Shown piece by piece: positions 16,086 to 31,000 of a stretch of DNA of 64,000 bases (within the stretch, counting starts at the first letter, position 1; each line of letters starts with the position of its first letter). The position numbers and the translations under genes are program-made. A model generated the notes under the pieces. The model made no database searches. It was not told the origin of the DNA and saw only the letters and a program-made list of their open reading frames with translations. Source of the DNA: Actinernus sp. WN-2022 (taxonomy: Eukaryota; Cnidaria; Anthozoa; Actiniaria; Actinernidae); the NCBI GenBank assembly GCA_030867875.1, contig JAOWCC010000019.1, positions 106,317,006 to 106,381,005 of the forward strand, given 5' to 3'.

Positions 16086-19000
16086 GTATGTGCATTCTAT
16101 ATAGATACGTGTTTAACTACCTGAAACCCAGGTCCACTGACACTTGTTGTTTCCTTTGTTGTGAGATAAGTAAGCATCCCCAGAAACATTCATTTCAGGT
16201 TGGGGAAGAACCGGATACAATAGGCCTGGCGCGTCGGTGTTACAGGAAGCCATGATGCCCATCGCTAATCAACGGAAGTGCGCAGACGCAATGAGGAGGT
16301 GGGGAGCCGTCACTAGTAAAATGGTAAGCTAATCGAAGAGTTATACAAGAAAGGCTCTGTAACAAAAGATTGACACTCAGTTTTAACAAAACTTGCGGTT
16401 ACCGAATGTCTTGATATAAACAGTCTTGTACCGCATACTTCATTGAAAATTCGTCGAGTTTATATTTCAGCAAAGATTTACTTGTTCCCTAAAATTCGCG
16501 TAACATCCAAAGGGCGCGTTATCTGACGTCATAATGTGTATTCATGCTCAGATTTGTGGTGGTTTCGGCGGCAGCAGTGCGGTCAGCGGTTGTTTCGGCG
16601 ACTCCGGAGGTCCATTTGTGTGCAAAGAAAAAAAGTGGACTTTACACGGAGCTGTCAGCTGGGGAACCCGAACGTGCAGTTCGGGCCGCAACGAATATAC
16701 CGTGTACGCCCGAGTCAGCGAGTTCGTGAACTGGGTCAGAAGATTCATCGGTGCTTCGCCAACTGCCCCCCCTCAACCTCCCACTCCTCCCCCGCCAAAC
16801 ACACCGCCCATACCACAGACACTACCATCTGCCACTCCCCCTCGTCCCCAGACCCCACCTCCAATCACTCCTCCTAAGTCCCAATCCCCACCTCCGATTA
16901 CCCCTCCTAAGCCCCAGACCCCACCTCCAATCACTCCTCCTAAGTCCCAATCCCCACCTCCGATTACCCCTCCTAAGCCCCAGACCCCACCTCCAATCAC
17001 TCCTCCTAAGCCCCAAACCCCACCTCCGATTACCCCTCCTCCAATCACCCCTCCACCGCCGCCAACTCGGCCACCAAAGCCTGATCAATGTACAGCACCA
17101 AAACCTTTGGGATTTGAGAACAAGAAGATTCCAGACAGTGATCTGTCGGCATCGTCCAGTTACAACAGGTATTACTAAACTTAGAACTTATTACAGCTGC
17201 GTGTTAAGTTATATTGTATATGTTTTATCTTTGAGATGTAAAGAACAGAGCATGAGTGGGAGACGTTCCGTTACGTGCTTTGACAAACTGCTGCTAGTCG
17301 AGTTATTTTTAGAACAGCAGCTCACAAAGCGTGTGTGCGAGGATGCCGGCGTATCATAGTGGAGTCATTGCTTCAAAGTGCACTACCACGAAATTCGACC
17401 ATTTATTTTGACACTTTTTTGTCTTCCAAAAGGACACACAGTCTCTGAAATATCCAAATCAGTGAGAGATATTGCCAAAGTACCAAATTAAACCGTCAAA
17501 ATCGCGTACGCCATTAACTGAAGTGTGTTCCAAAGAGTTCGCGATTTTCATCCAGCGGTTTGCTGTCGTGACGTCATTTTCTAACACGTCACTCTTTTAA
17601 AGGCATATTTCTTTTCAAAAACTTCGTTCTTTTCTTTCCTTTGCGGAAAATAGTAAACCATTGTACTTTATATATAAGTTCTCGTGAAGGTTTGTGTGAA
17701 CCCCGCATGTTGTGCTGAGTACTGAATAACGTCACTTCCGCTGAAAATTAGCTCTGTCACAAGAACGGGTTCGGGTAATGGTGGACATACAAACTCAGGA
17801 TTCGGACTCCCAAAATAAGACTTCCCTTTGTCATATCGAAAAACGGTTTGGACTGGAAAATATATAGCAACTTTACCAAACGCAAACGTATTTTTGACGG
17901 TTTCTAGGTGGCATGGTCCACGCGAGGCTAGGCTCAATCTGAAACCTGGAGTGACAGGAGTGGGCGCGTGGTGTGCCAGACGATCTGTCAGAAATGAGTA
18001 CCTGGAAGTGGATTTGGGAAAAAGAACTGTCATTACTCACGTGGCCACACAAGGTATGAACAATTACTTATGTTATTTATTATTACTATTATTGTAGTAG
18101 GGTGAATTTACTTAACCCGTGAAATAGATAGTAGCGTATTACACCGCACTATTACACTCTAATTCTTTTGTTCTCTTTTGTGTTTATCTTGGTATTACAC
18201 ACTAACTAATAGATTCTGTTTCACGGGTCAAGTAAAATCACTCTAATACCATAGAGGACAAATTAATCCCTAATTTTAACTTGAAATTTCACGCGTAATT
18301 TGTATTTTTTCTGCATCGTAATTTGCCCTCCATAATATTAATGGTAATCAAATAGTGACTCGTGAAATAAGGGATAAATTTCATTTGTGTTTTCAAAATC
18401 TGACAAACACGCGTGAAATTTATCCCTAATTTCACTCGTGCCCATTTGATTACCTAACTTATCGTTATTAGTAGAGTCGCTCCAACGTCGGTGTTCAAAT
18501 TACTGAGTTGACGTCATCTAGCTTGAATTGTCACGTGCTAACGTTCCTGATCGGATCGGGTCGGGTGAAACTTCTCGAAACGAACGACAGTATTGGCCTA
18601 CCCAACAATAGAAAACACCCTAACTTTAGAAAGTGCAGTACAAAAACAATAGAAGTATAGTATTATGGGTGCAATCAGAATACAGGTCTCGAGAGGAAGA
18701 CGTTGACTCGCTGTTTGTACCGGTATCTTGTAATCACCACCAAAGTCTAGTGTACATCTGTATGAATCTACGGTCTTATTTTCAAATTGCAATTTACGTT
18801 TAGCCTCCCTGATTTCGCTGTGACCGTTGGTCTTGCCGTTAAGGTGAATTAAGTAATACGGGCAACAATTTCTTGCAACATTTCTTGCAATGATGTTTCG
18901 TTGCGAGTTGAAGCGCGATGTTACATGTATTACCACCCACTCGAGCAACCTGTCACGCAACAAATTTCCATGCTGCAAGTTGCAGCAACAAATGTTGGTT

Positions 19001-22000
19001 TTGTTGCTCGTATTACCACCTGGCGCTGCAACTTGTCGCGCAACAACGGCCGCCATCTTGTTTCAACAAACAATTAGTACAAGCCATTAGCCAAACACAG
19101 CGCCGGATTCATTCATGATTACCGCAACTTGCAACTTGCAACATGAAAATGTGTTGCGTGACAAGTTGCTCGAGTGGGTGGTAATACGTGCAACATCGCG
19201 CTTCAAATCGCAAAGCAAAATTGTTGCGAGAAAAGTTGCAAGAAAATGTTGCCCGTGTTACTCCAGCTTTACACTATTAAAAAATGTAGGTGAAGTCAAC
19301 TAAATAGTTAGCTAATTTTCTTAAATTTATTTAAACCGTCAACGCCGACGTTGAATCGAGCGACTCTGTTATTGATATTATTATTATTATTATCATTATT
19401 ATTAGCAATATTTATTGGCGACCTATTGATTTCAGGACGTGTAAGCAAATATCCGAAATTCGTGAAGAGCTACTACCTTCACTATAGTGATGACGGCAAT
19501 TCCTGGACCAGATACGCAACGGTAAGAACGGCTACTGTGTATGCGTGTCTTGGTTTCCCTAAGATAGTGTGTAATGAGGGACTACTTAGGAAAGATGATG
19601 GAAGAGAAGAAGTGGAAGAAATTGCTTTGACACAAAGAAGCTAAGGAACAGTGAAGATGTTTAGCCAGATCAATGAAAAATATAAGCAGCAAATAGCGAT
19701 GTTTCATGTTGTTGTGCCAATCAGACAGTCATTGTTTCCTGACACAAAGTGGCCTTTTGTTATCATGGCTGGAACATTAGCATAACAACAGTCGGTTCGT
19801 AGTTTTCGAAAGGTAACCAAGCCTCGGCCTCACATGGAGGATGGAGTTGACCCTGCACTGATACAAACCCTCTTTCTATTAATATGGATAGATTTTGGTT
19901 ATCATGCTAACTAGATACAAGCCATGGAGGCTGGAGTTGACCCTGCACTGATACAAACCCTCTTTCTATGAATATGGATAGATTTTGGTTATCATGCTAA
20001 CTAGATACAAGCCATGGAGGCTGGAGCTGACCCTGCACTGATACAAACCCTGTTTCTATGAATGTGGATATATTTTGGTTATCATGCTAACTAGATACAA
20101 GCCTAGGCCTATAACTGAGCTGTCTCTACTCCACCTCAATGTCACCAAAGGCTTGGTTACCTATCAAAATCTACGGTCAAGAACTACAAATTGGTTTATT
20201 GTAATGTTTTTAAACACGAAACATCGCATATCTCAGCAGAAGATTAAACATACAATAGTTTCGTCCAAACCCATCATTATAGCGAATGACAGTGACTCAT
20301 CTTTGCTTACCAACCTACAAGCCACCAAACACAAGTTGCTCCATTTTAAGGCACTCGACCTCTCCCATTACTCTTTTCCATATGAGTAACAGTTTTCTAA
20401 CGGTTTCCGACATTCTTAAATGAGTTGTTGCATTATATAAAGAATATCGACCAAATATCTCTTTCCAGGAATTCATTGGCAACATAGACATGAGCACGGT
20501 TACCAAGAACTCCATCTTTCCTCCAATAACAGCGCGGTACGTGCGCATCAACCCCACGAGGTGGAAGTCGTCTATTTGCATGCGCGCTGAGCTGTTTGGC
20601 TGCCCAGGTAATACATAGTATTTTTGTTAAAACATGTGAGGTTTAAATGTTGAATATGGCAAGGACGTGACGTCAAAAGAGGAATTTACTGTCATTTCAT
20701 TCTTCTTGTGAATGAAACTTATTTCTGAATTGGACAAAACATTTGGTAAAATCACTGCCAAGCATGGATGTTTATAAACAGTTATCTCACCCAGCATGTT
20801 GTTGTTTAATAAATGATGCCTCTTTTAAGTCATTGCCATATTCAAAGTATAAACCTTTATAACTCATGGAGCAACACGTAAATAAAAACTATATTCTAAT
20901 ATTCAATTATTCACTTGATGTAGAATCGATATTAAGGTTCATAGATATTTTGATCATTAAGTAATGATTCGCGTTAGAGGAAAAGACCAATAGGCTGTGG
21001 CAATGAGTAACTGTCGACCAAGAGGCTGTGGCAATGAGTAACTGTCTTCTCGCACGATTTTGCTTGAATGTGTCTTGTGCTGTCTGAGATGTCCTCAGTC
21101 AAAGTTACAGCAGAAAATAAAGGACACAGCGTTGTTACGTTGGTCATTTTTACTGTGAAAACATAAAGAAAACACCATCCAGCCAATATATAGGAAGGGG
21201 GGAAGACAAAATAAATTTGAATCACAAATGTGAGAACTTTCCTCACGGTTGGTTTTCATTGAAGTTAAACCATAGTTAGTTTGATCAAAACTAAATTAAA
21301 ACTTCAAAAGTTATCGATCTAATGAAAGTGCATTACATCGATGGTCTTCTATTCAATTTATGAGTATCAATCAATGAATTTACGAGAAAGAAGAATAGAA
21401 AATTAACACATCTTCATTCCTTGCCGTTCGTTGCTATCGTTTTTAGCCGGAGCATTACTTAAACAAGATTGTCCAGGACAATTTCCATAGCACTTGCCAG
21501 TCATACACTGATTGTTTCTTCCTCCTCCTTTAGTAACCAAGCCTACAAAACCTCCTAGGCCACCTACTCCACCTACACTACCACCACTACCCCCTACCAA
21601 CCCACCACAACCCACTACCAACCCACCACGACCCCCTACCAACCCACCACAACCCACTACCGGTCGACCAAAGCCACCTACCGGTCGACCAAAGCCACCT
21701 ACCGATCGACCAAAGCCACCTACTGACCGACCACAGCCGCCGACACCACCCAAGCCTGTGACTAATCGGCCAGTAATAATTACCATCCCGCCAAATCCAA
21801 CAGGTATGGACAGTCTATATGATCTAAACCAGATTCATAAAACGTAACAAAATAACAACATTTTTATAATTAAAAGCGTTCGCACAAGTTACGACACGGC
21901 ATGCATCGATATTTTACCTTTCAGAATATTTTTAACCAGTTTTTCTGTAATACAGGCTGCGGTACGGAAGCGACGGGAGTAACTTGTATGATGACGTTAT

Positions 22001-25000
22001 TCATTGTTTTGTTATACAAGGAGTTAAATGTGTGGACCGTAACCCTACCAAGTGTCCCACATGGGTGGCGTCTGGCCGATGTACTACAGACAGTTACGTG
22101 AAAAAGAACTGCAAAAAGAGCTGTAACTCGCAACTGTGTGACCGCACCCCCGTCAGACCTAACGGTGAGCAATCAACTGCTCTTTCTTCCGAGTTTCTTT
22201 TACTTAATTAACTCATTAATTTGTTGTTAATAACCGCATCGGAGAACACGTACTGCATGCGAGTTTATTGAACGGCTTCAAAAACGATTCTTTCAAAAAG
22301 CTAACTACATATTTTCTGAAATTTTGATGAAAAGCGTAAAATTAGAGTTGGGCACCAAAGTGCGCCGGTCACTGACAGCTCTATAGAAAGATTGGCCACG
22401 AGGTGACTTGGTGTTTGTAAGGAGTCCCCACGTACGGCGAATCTTCATATAGACCCTCACTGTACCATCCGATAAAGGCCGTTATTTCACTACTAAAAGG
22501 TAGTCATGTGATCTAGTATGCCCCCTTGTTATTGGTCAATTGGCTCATGAATAGTTAAGGTTTTTGAATACAGAATAACGTAAACATAAGTCCCACTAAC
22601 GGCTGATATAGACATTTATATTGATCACGCCATGTTGCGTCCCAGGAGAAGAAAAACCTTTGTTCTTGCACTCTCAAGGCAGAGTCGAGGCTGGAAGTGC
22701 AATGGCTGTTACGTTATTTGTAGCCAAAGCGGCCGCTGCGTGATAAAGGCCTATTAACACGTGATAAAGGCCTATTAACACGTGATAAAGGCCTATTAAC
22801 ACGTGATAAAGGCCTATTAACACGTGATAAAGGTCTATTAACACGTGATAAAGGTCTATTAACACGCGGTAAAGGCCTATTAACACGCGGTAAAGGCCTA
22901 TTAACACGTGATAAAGGTCTATTAACACGTGATAAAGGTCTAGTAACACGTGATAAAGGTCTATTAACACGTGATAAAGGTCTATTAACACGTGATAAAG
23001 GTATATTAACACAGGCTGACTGTTCCTGCCAGTCACACTACTATTATTCAATCTCGTCCTCAGCTCCATGCTCCAATCCCCTCGGAATCGGTTGGGACAA
23101 CAGACTTCCAGATAGTGCTTTCAGGGCTTCATCAGCCGTTAATCTCGGTAGGTAAACCATACCCACTCTACTCTATAAAATAGCCAACAAATCGACAATG
23201 GTTTGATAACGTTACTTACGTATAATTATTATTCTTAGGAACGTGGGACGCAGGCGCTCGCAATGCACGCTTGTACTATGAGGACAATACTGCTGCTAAG
23301 CGAGTGGGAGCCTGGTGTCCAGCTAACGCCAAGGACCAGTGGCTACAAGTGGACCTGGGTTCTAGCAAGTATGTTACAGCCGTAGCAACGCAAGGTGGGT
23401 CTGATTGTTTATAATTCAACGATATATTTAGCATTAAATGTTCAAGGGAATATTTTAATTAAGGAAACCAGAGACTGGAGTGAATTAAGACCTGAAAACA
23501 ACAGAAACTATCTATAATTAACTTGTAACGACAGTGGCTCAATTATTACCCTACGAGCAGAGCCTTCTTCAACTCCACGAAACGACAAGAAAAGAGGGCT
23601 GTGCAGTATTCGTGTTGTTTTCGTATTGAGCATGCGCCAATGGTCCCTAAGCCATTCTGGGCGAGTCAAGCCTGTTAAACCGGTTTATCAGCGCGAGGCT
23701 AATTGTTTGTTTTACGCTGATGACCAAACCTGAGACCACTGCAACAATGGCGGTGGGCTCAGGTTTGGTCATCAGCGTAAAACAAAAATAATTGCCGCGC
23801 GCTGATAAACCGGTTTAACAGGCTTGACTCGCCCAGAATCTTGGGCGAGCCGTTGGCGCATGCTCAATACGAAAACAACACGAATACTGCAGAGACTTCT
23901 TTTCTTCTCGTTTTGTGGAGTTGAAGAAGGCTCTGCTCGGAGGGTACTCAATTATTAGCTTTTTCCTATTCAGATAAACCCAACAAAATATTCAGCGCCA
24001 TCCTTACAATTCGTCGCGGCCTCTTTTCCAACTGACAACCAAATACGTACATATGCATGGTGGGAAAATACACCAACTGACAACCTAGCAAATACGTACA
24101 TATGGTGGGAAAATCCACCAACTGACAACCTAGCAAATACGTACATATGGTGGGAAAATCCACCAACTGACAACCTAGCAAATACCATATGGTGGGCAAA
24201 TCCACCAACTGACAACCTAGCAAATACCATATGGTGGGCAAATCCACCAACTGACAACCTAGCAAATACGTACATATGGTGGGAAAATCCACCAACTGAC
24301 AACCTAGCAAACACGTACATATGGTGGGAAAATCCACCAACTGACAACCTAGCAAATACGTACATATGGTGGGAAAATCCACCAACTGACAACCTAGCAA
24401 ATACGTACATATGGTGGGAAAATCCACCAACTGACAACCTAGCAAATACGTACATATGGTGGGAAAATCCACCAACTGACAACCTAGCAAATACGTACAT
24501 ATGGTGGAAAAATCCACCAACTGACAACCTAGCAAATACGTACATATGGTGGGAAAATCCACCAAATGACAACCTAGCAAATACGTACATATGGTGGGAA
24601 AATCCACCAACTGACAACCTAGCAAATACGTACATATGGTGGGAAAATCCACCAACTGACAACCTAGCAAATACCATATGGTGGGAAAATCCACCAACTG
24701 ACAACCTAGCAAATACGTACATATGGTGGGAAAATCCACCAACTGACAACCTAGCAAATACGTACATATGGTGGGAAAATCCACCAACTGACAACCTAGC
24801 AAATACGTACATATGGTGGGAAAATCCACCAACTGACAACCTAGCAAATACGTACATATGGTGGGAAAATCCACCAACTGACAACGTAGCAAATACGTAC
24901 ATATGGTGGGAAAATCCACCAACTGACAACCTAGCAAATACGTACATATGGTGGGAAAATACACCAACTGACAACCTAGCAAATACGTACATATGGTGGG

Positions 25001-28000
25001 AAAATACCACCAACTGACAACCTAGCAAATACGTACATATGGTGGGAAAATCCACCAACTGACAACCTAGCAAATACGTACATATGGTGGGAAAATCCAC
25101 CAACTGACAACCTAGCGAATACGTACATATGGTGGGAAAATCCACCAACTGACAACCTAGCAAATACGTACATATGGTGGGAAAATCCACCAACTGACAA
25201 CCTAGCAAATACGTACATATGGTGGGAAAATCCACCAACTGACAACCTAGCAAATACGTACATATGGTGGGAAAATCCACCAACTGACAACCTAGCAAAT
25301 ACGTACATATGGTGGGAAAATCCACCAACTGACAACCTAGCAAATACGTACATATGGTGGGAAAATCCACCAACTGACAACCTAGCAAATACGTACATAT
25401 GGTGGGAAAATCCACCAACTGACAACCTAGCAAATACGTACATATGGTGGGAAAATCCACCAACTGACAACCTAGCAAATACGTACATATGGTGGGAAAA
25501 TCCACCAACTGACAACCTAGCAAATACGTACATATGGTGGGAAAATCCACCAACTGACAACCTAGCAAATACGTACATATGGTGGGAAAATCCACCAACT
25601 GACAACCTAGCAAATACGTACATATGGTGGGAAAATCCACCAACTGACAACCTAGCAAATACGTACATATGGTGGGAAAATCCACCAACTGACAACCTAG
25701 CAAATACGTACATATGGTGGGAAAATCCACCAACTGACAACCTAGCAAATACGTACATATGGTGGGAAAATCCACCAACTGACAACCTAGCAAATACGTA
25801 CATATGGTGGGAAAATCCACCAACTGACAACCTAGCAAATACGTACATATGGTGGGAAAATCCACCAACTGACAACCTAGCAAATACGTACATATGGTGG
25901 AAAAATCCACCAACTGACAACCTAGCAAATACGTACATATGGTGGGAAAATCCACCAAATGACAACCTAGCAAATACGTACATATGGTGGGAAAATCCAC
26001 CAACTGACAACCTAGCAAATACGTACATATGGTGGGAAAATCCACCAACTGACAACCTAGCAAATACCATATGGTGGGAAAATCCACCAACTGACAACCT
26101 AGCAAATACGTACATATGGTGGGAAAATCCACCAACTGACAACCTAGCAAATACGTACATATGGTGGGAAAATCCACCAACTGACAACCTAGCAAATACG
26201 TACATATGGTGGGAAAATCCACCAACTGACAACCTAGCAAATACGTACATATGGTGGGAAAATCCACCAACTGACAACGTAGCAAATACGTACATATGGT
26301 GGGAAAATCCACCAACTGACAACCTAGCAAATACGTACATATGGTGGGAAAATACACCAACTGACAACCTAGCAAATACGTACATATGGTGGGAAAATAC
26401 CACCAACTGACAACCTAGCAAATACGTACATATGGTGGGAAAAGCACACCATCTTTCACACTTAGAACTAGCTTTTTCAAGTTCTTTTCAAGTTCTTTTC
26501 TAATAAGTATATGCACAGGAACTTGCTCGTTTAGGTGGTCTAGCAGGTCGCAGACTAACGTATACAGAGAATTTCGTTTATATTTAGAAAGTACGGATCT
26601 TCTTTGGCCATTCTTCGGTAGATCCAAAATACAGCCTTCAGTGATTGATCTCAAATGTCTTTGTCATGCAACATTTTTCATACGTAATTGAGAATAACGA
26701 TAGACCTGGCCATTCTATTATTGTTATTGGTTTCACGGGTTAGGTGTCCTCGCTTTGTCAGGCAGTATAGTTATATAACAGCGTTTATAAAAAGGCTACA
26801 GTCTTTAACTGCCAACTTAATTATTAACTCTGGCTCAAAGTTGGAATCTATTCATTAAATGGAGCTCAAGTCTTTCCTCTCTACAGGTCGATTCCAATAC
26901 TTTGAGCACACAAAATCATTCAAACTTGCTTATAGCTTGGATGGAGTTTCCTGGGAATATGCCAAACAAAATGGGGAAATTAAGGTAAGAAACACATGTG
27001 CGGCTAACTGATGTGATTCGTGATACTCGTGAACGGCAATGACCTTTCTACACAGGCAGTCTAAATTTAAAAACAGAAAAGGTGAAATTGTTTCCCACGA
27101 TGTGCTAGTGTTATCAGAGAAGTGGTGGGATGTCTAAAAGTATGTTAACCTTAATAACATGCACCCCTTCCCTTTCTCATACTCCCCTCGATGCAAGTAA
27201 ACTTCCTTTTACGAGTCATAGTAACTTAGCATATCCTTAGCACCAGTGGCGTAGGGAGGAGGAGAGGGGAGGGGGTGGGGGGCAGTTGCCTCCTCTGCCC
27301 AGTCCCAAAGTAAACTTTGTTTACGATAGCATGCAGTTAAGATCTATAAATATCCCAAACTAACAATGTAAAGCCGAGCGCTAAGTAGCTCTATCTTGCC
27401 TAAAGGCCTATATAAGTCCCATACTGTTTTAGTTATCACGAGTGCTTGTAATACATAATGCAAGGTTATTAGCAACAATCCAATGTACCATCTGCTGTAC
27501 GAGGTGCTAATAAAGTACATCATATCATATCATACTGTATCAGTTATCACGAGTGCTTGTAATACATAATGCAATGTTATTAGCAACAATCCAATGTACC
27601 ATCTGCTGTACAAGGTGCTAATAAAGTACATCATATCATATCATACTGTATCAGTTATCACGAGTGCTTTTAATACATAATGCAATGTTATTAGCAACAA
27701 TGCAATGTACCATCTGCTGTACAAGGTGCTAATAAAGTACATCATATCATACTGTATCAGTTATCACGAGTGCTTGTAATACATAATGCAATGTTATTAG
27801 CAACAATCCAATGTACCATCTGCTGTACAAGGTGCTAATAAAGTACATCATATCATACTGTATCAGTTATCACGAGTGCTTGTAATACATAATGCAAGGT
27901 TATTAGCAACAATCCAATGTACCATCTGCTGTACGAGGTGCTAATAAAGTACATCATATCATATCATACTGTATCAGTTATCACGAGTGCTTGTAATACA

Positions 28001-31000
28001 TAATGCAATGTTATTAGCGACAATCCAATGTGCCATCTACTGTACGAGGTGCTAATAAAGTACATCATATCATATCATACTGTATCAGTTATCACGAGTG
28101 CTTGTAATACATAATGCAATGTTATTAGCAATAATCCAATGTACCATCTGCTGTACAAGGTGCTAATAAAGTACATCATATCATATCATACTGTATCAGT
28201 TATCACGAGTGCTTGTAATACATAATGCAATGTTATTAGCGACAATCCAATGTACCATCTGCTGTACGAGGTGCTAATAAAGTACATCATATCATACTGT
28301 ATCAGTTATCACGAGTGCTTGTAATACATAATGCAATGTTATTAGCAACAATCCAATGTACCATCTGCTGTACGAGGTGCTAATAAAGTACATCATATCA
28401 TATCATACTGTATCAGTTATCACGAGTGCTTGTAATACATAATGCAATGTTATTAGCAACAATGCAATGTACCATCTGCTGTACAAGGTGCTAATAAAGT
28501 ACATCATATCATATCATACTGTATCAGTTATCACGAGTGCTTGTAATACATAATGCAATGTTATTAGCAATAATCCAATGTACCATCTGCTGTACGAGGT
28601 GCTAATAAAGTACATCATATCATACTGTATCAGTTATCACGAGTGCTTGTAATACATAATGCAATGTTATTAGCAACAATCCAATGTACCATCTGCTGTA
28701 CGAGGTGCTAATAAAGTACATCATATCATATCATACTGTATCAGTTATCACGAGTGCTTGTAATACATAATGCAATGTTATTAGCAACAATCCAATGTAC
28801 CATCTGCTGTACGAGGTGCTAATAAAGTACATCATATCATACTGTATCAGTTATCACGAGTGCTTGTAATACATAATGCAATGTTATTAGCAATAATCCA
28901 ATGTACCATCTGCTGTACGAGGTGCTAATAAAGTACATCATATCATACTGTATCAGTTATCACGAGTGCTTGTAATACATAATGCAATATATGTTATTAG
29001 CAATAATCCAATGTACCATCTGCTGTACGAGGTGCTAATAAAGTACATCATATCATATCATACTGTATCAGTTATCACGAGTGCTTGTAATACATAATGC
29101 AAGGTTATTAGCAACAATCCAATGTACCATCTGCTGTACAAGGTGCTAATAAAGTACATCATATCATATCATACTGTATCAGTTATCACGAGTGCTTGTA
29201 ATACATAATGCAATGTTATTAGCGACAATCCAATGTACCATCTGCTGTACAAGGTGCTAATAAAGTACATCATATCATACTGTATCAGTTATCACGAGTG
29301 CTTGTAATACATAATGCAATGTTATTAGCAATAATCCAATGTACCATCTGCTGTACGAGGTGCTAATAAAGTACATCATATCATATCATACTGTATCAGT
29401 TATCACGAGTGCTTGTAATACATAATGCAAGGTTATTAGCAACAATCCAATGTACCATCTGCTGTACAAGGTGCTAATAAAGTACATCATATCATATCAT
29501 ACTGTATCAGTTATCACGAGTGCTTGTAATACATAATGCAATGTTATTAGCGACAATCCAATGTACCATCTGCTGTACAAGGTGCTAATAAAGTACATCA
29601 TATCATACTGTATCAGTTATCACGAGTGCTTGTAATACATAATGCAATGTTATTAGCAATAATCCAATGTACCATCTGCTGTACGAGGTGCTAATAAAGT
29701 ACATCATATCATACTGTATCAGTTATCACGAGTGCTTGTAATACATAATGCAATGTTATTAGCAATAATCCAATGTACCATCTGCTGTACAAGGTGCTAA
29801 TAAAGTACATCATATCATATCATACTGTATCAGTTATCACGAGTGCTTGTAATACATAATGCAAGGTTATTAGCAATAATCCAATGTACCATCTGCTGTA
29901 CGAGGTGCTAATAAAGTACATCATATCATACTGTATCAGTTATCACGAGTGCTTGTAATACATAATGCAATGTTATTAGCAATAATCCAATGTACCATCT
30001 GCTGTACAAGGTGCTAATAAAGTACATCATATCATATCATACTGTATCAGTTATCACGAGTGCTTGTAATACATAATGCAATGTTATTAGCGACAATCCA
30101 ATGTACCATCTGCTGTACGAGGTGCTAATAAAGTACATCATATCATACTGTATCAGTTATCACGAGTGCTTGTAATACATAATGCAATGTTATTAGCAAT
30201 AATCCAATGTACCATCTGCTGTACAAGGTGCTAATAAAGTACATCATATCATATCATACTGTATCAGTTATCACGAGTGCTTGTAATACATAATGCAATG
30301 TTATTAGCAACAATGCAATGTACCATCTGCTGTACGAGGTGCTAATAAAGTACATCATATCATATCATACTGTATCAGTTATCACGAGTGCTTGTAATAC
30401 ATAATGCAATGTTATTAGCAATAATCCAATGTACCATCTGCTGTACGAGGTGCTAATAAAGTACATCATATCATACTGTATCAGTTATCACGAGTGCTTG
30501 TAATACATAATGCAATGTTATTAGCAATAATCCAATGTACCATCTGCTGTACGAGGTGCTAATAAAGTACATCATATCATACTGTATCAGTTATCACGAG
30601 TGCTTGTAATACATAATGCAATGTTATTAGCAACAATCCAATGTACCATCTGCTGTACGAGGTGCTAATAAAGTACATCATATCATACTGTATCAGTTAT
30701 CACGAGTGCTTGTAATACATAATGCAATGTTATTAGCAATAATCCAATGTACCATCTGCTGTACGAGGTGCTAATAAAGTACATCATATCATATCATACT
30801 GTATCAGTTATCACGAGTGCTTGTAATACATAATGCAATGTTATTAGCAATAATCCAATGTACCATCTGCTGTACGAGGTGCTAATAAAGTACATCATAT
30901 CATATCATACTGTATCAGTTATCACGAGTGCTTGTAATACATAATGCAATGTTATTAGCAATAATCCAATGTACCATCTGCTGTACAAGGTGCTAATAAA

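Noticed and set aside
16773..17088. Glycine/Trp-rich antisense frames
   Set aside because: Reverse strand of the PPITPPKPQT linker repeat.
21403..21786. Glycine-rich antisense frame
   Set aside because: It is the reverse strand of the Pro-rich linker exon at 21534-21803.
22021..22164. Free-standing toxin gene based on the ShK cysteine pattern
   Set aside because: The exon is in phase within a large secreted modular protein; ShK modules are common outside toxins.
22674..23069. 131-codon antisense frame
   Set aside because: Translation of the 21-bp minisatellite (HVLIDLY-type repeat), not a gene.
23966..26421. Antisense frames of 338, 801 and 481 codons
   Set aside because: They are pure 15-residue translations of the 45-bp satellite; frame openness follows from unit length.
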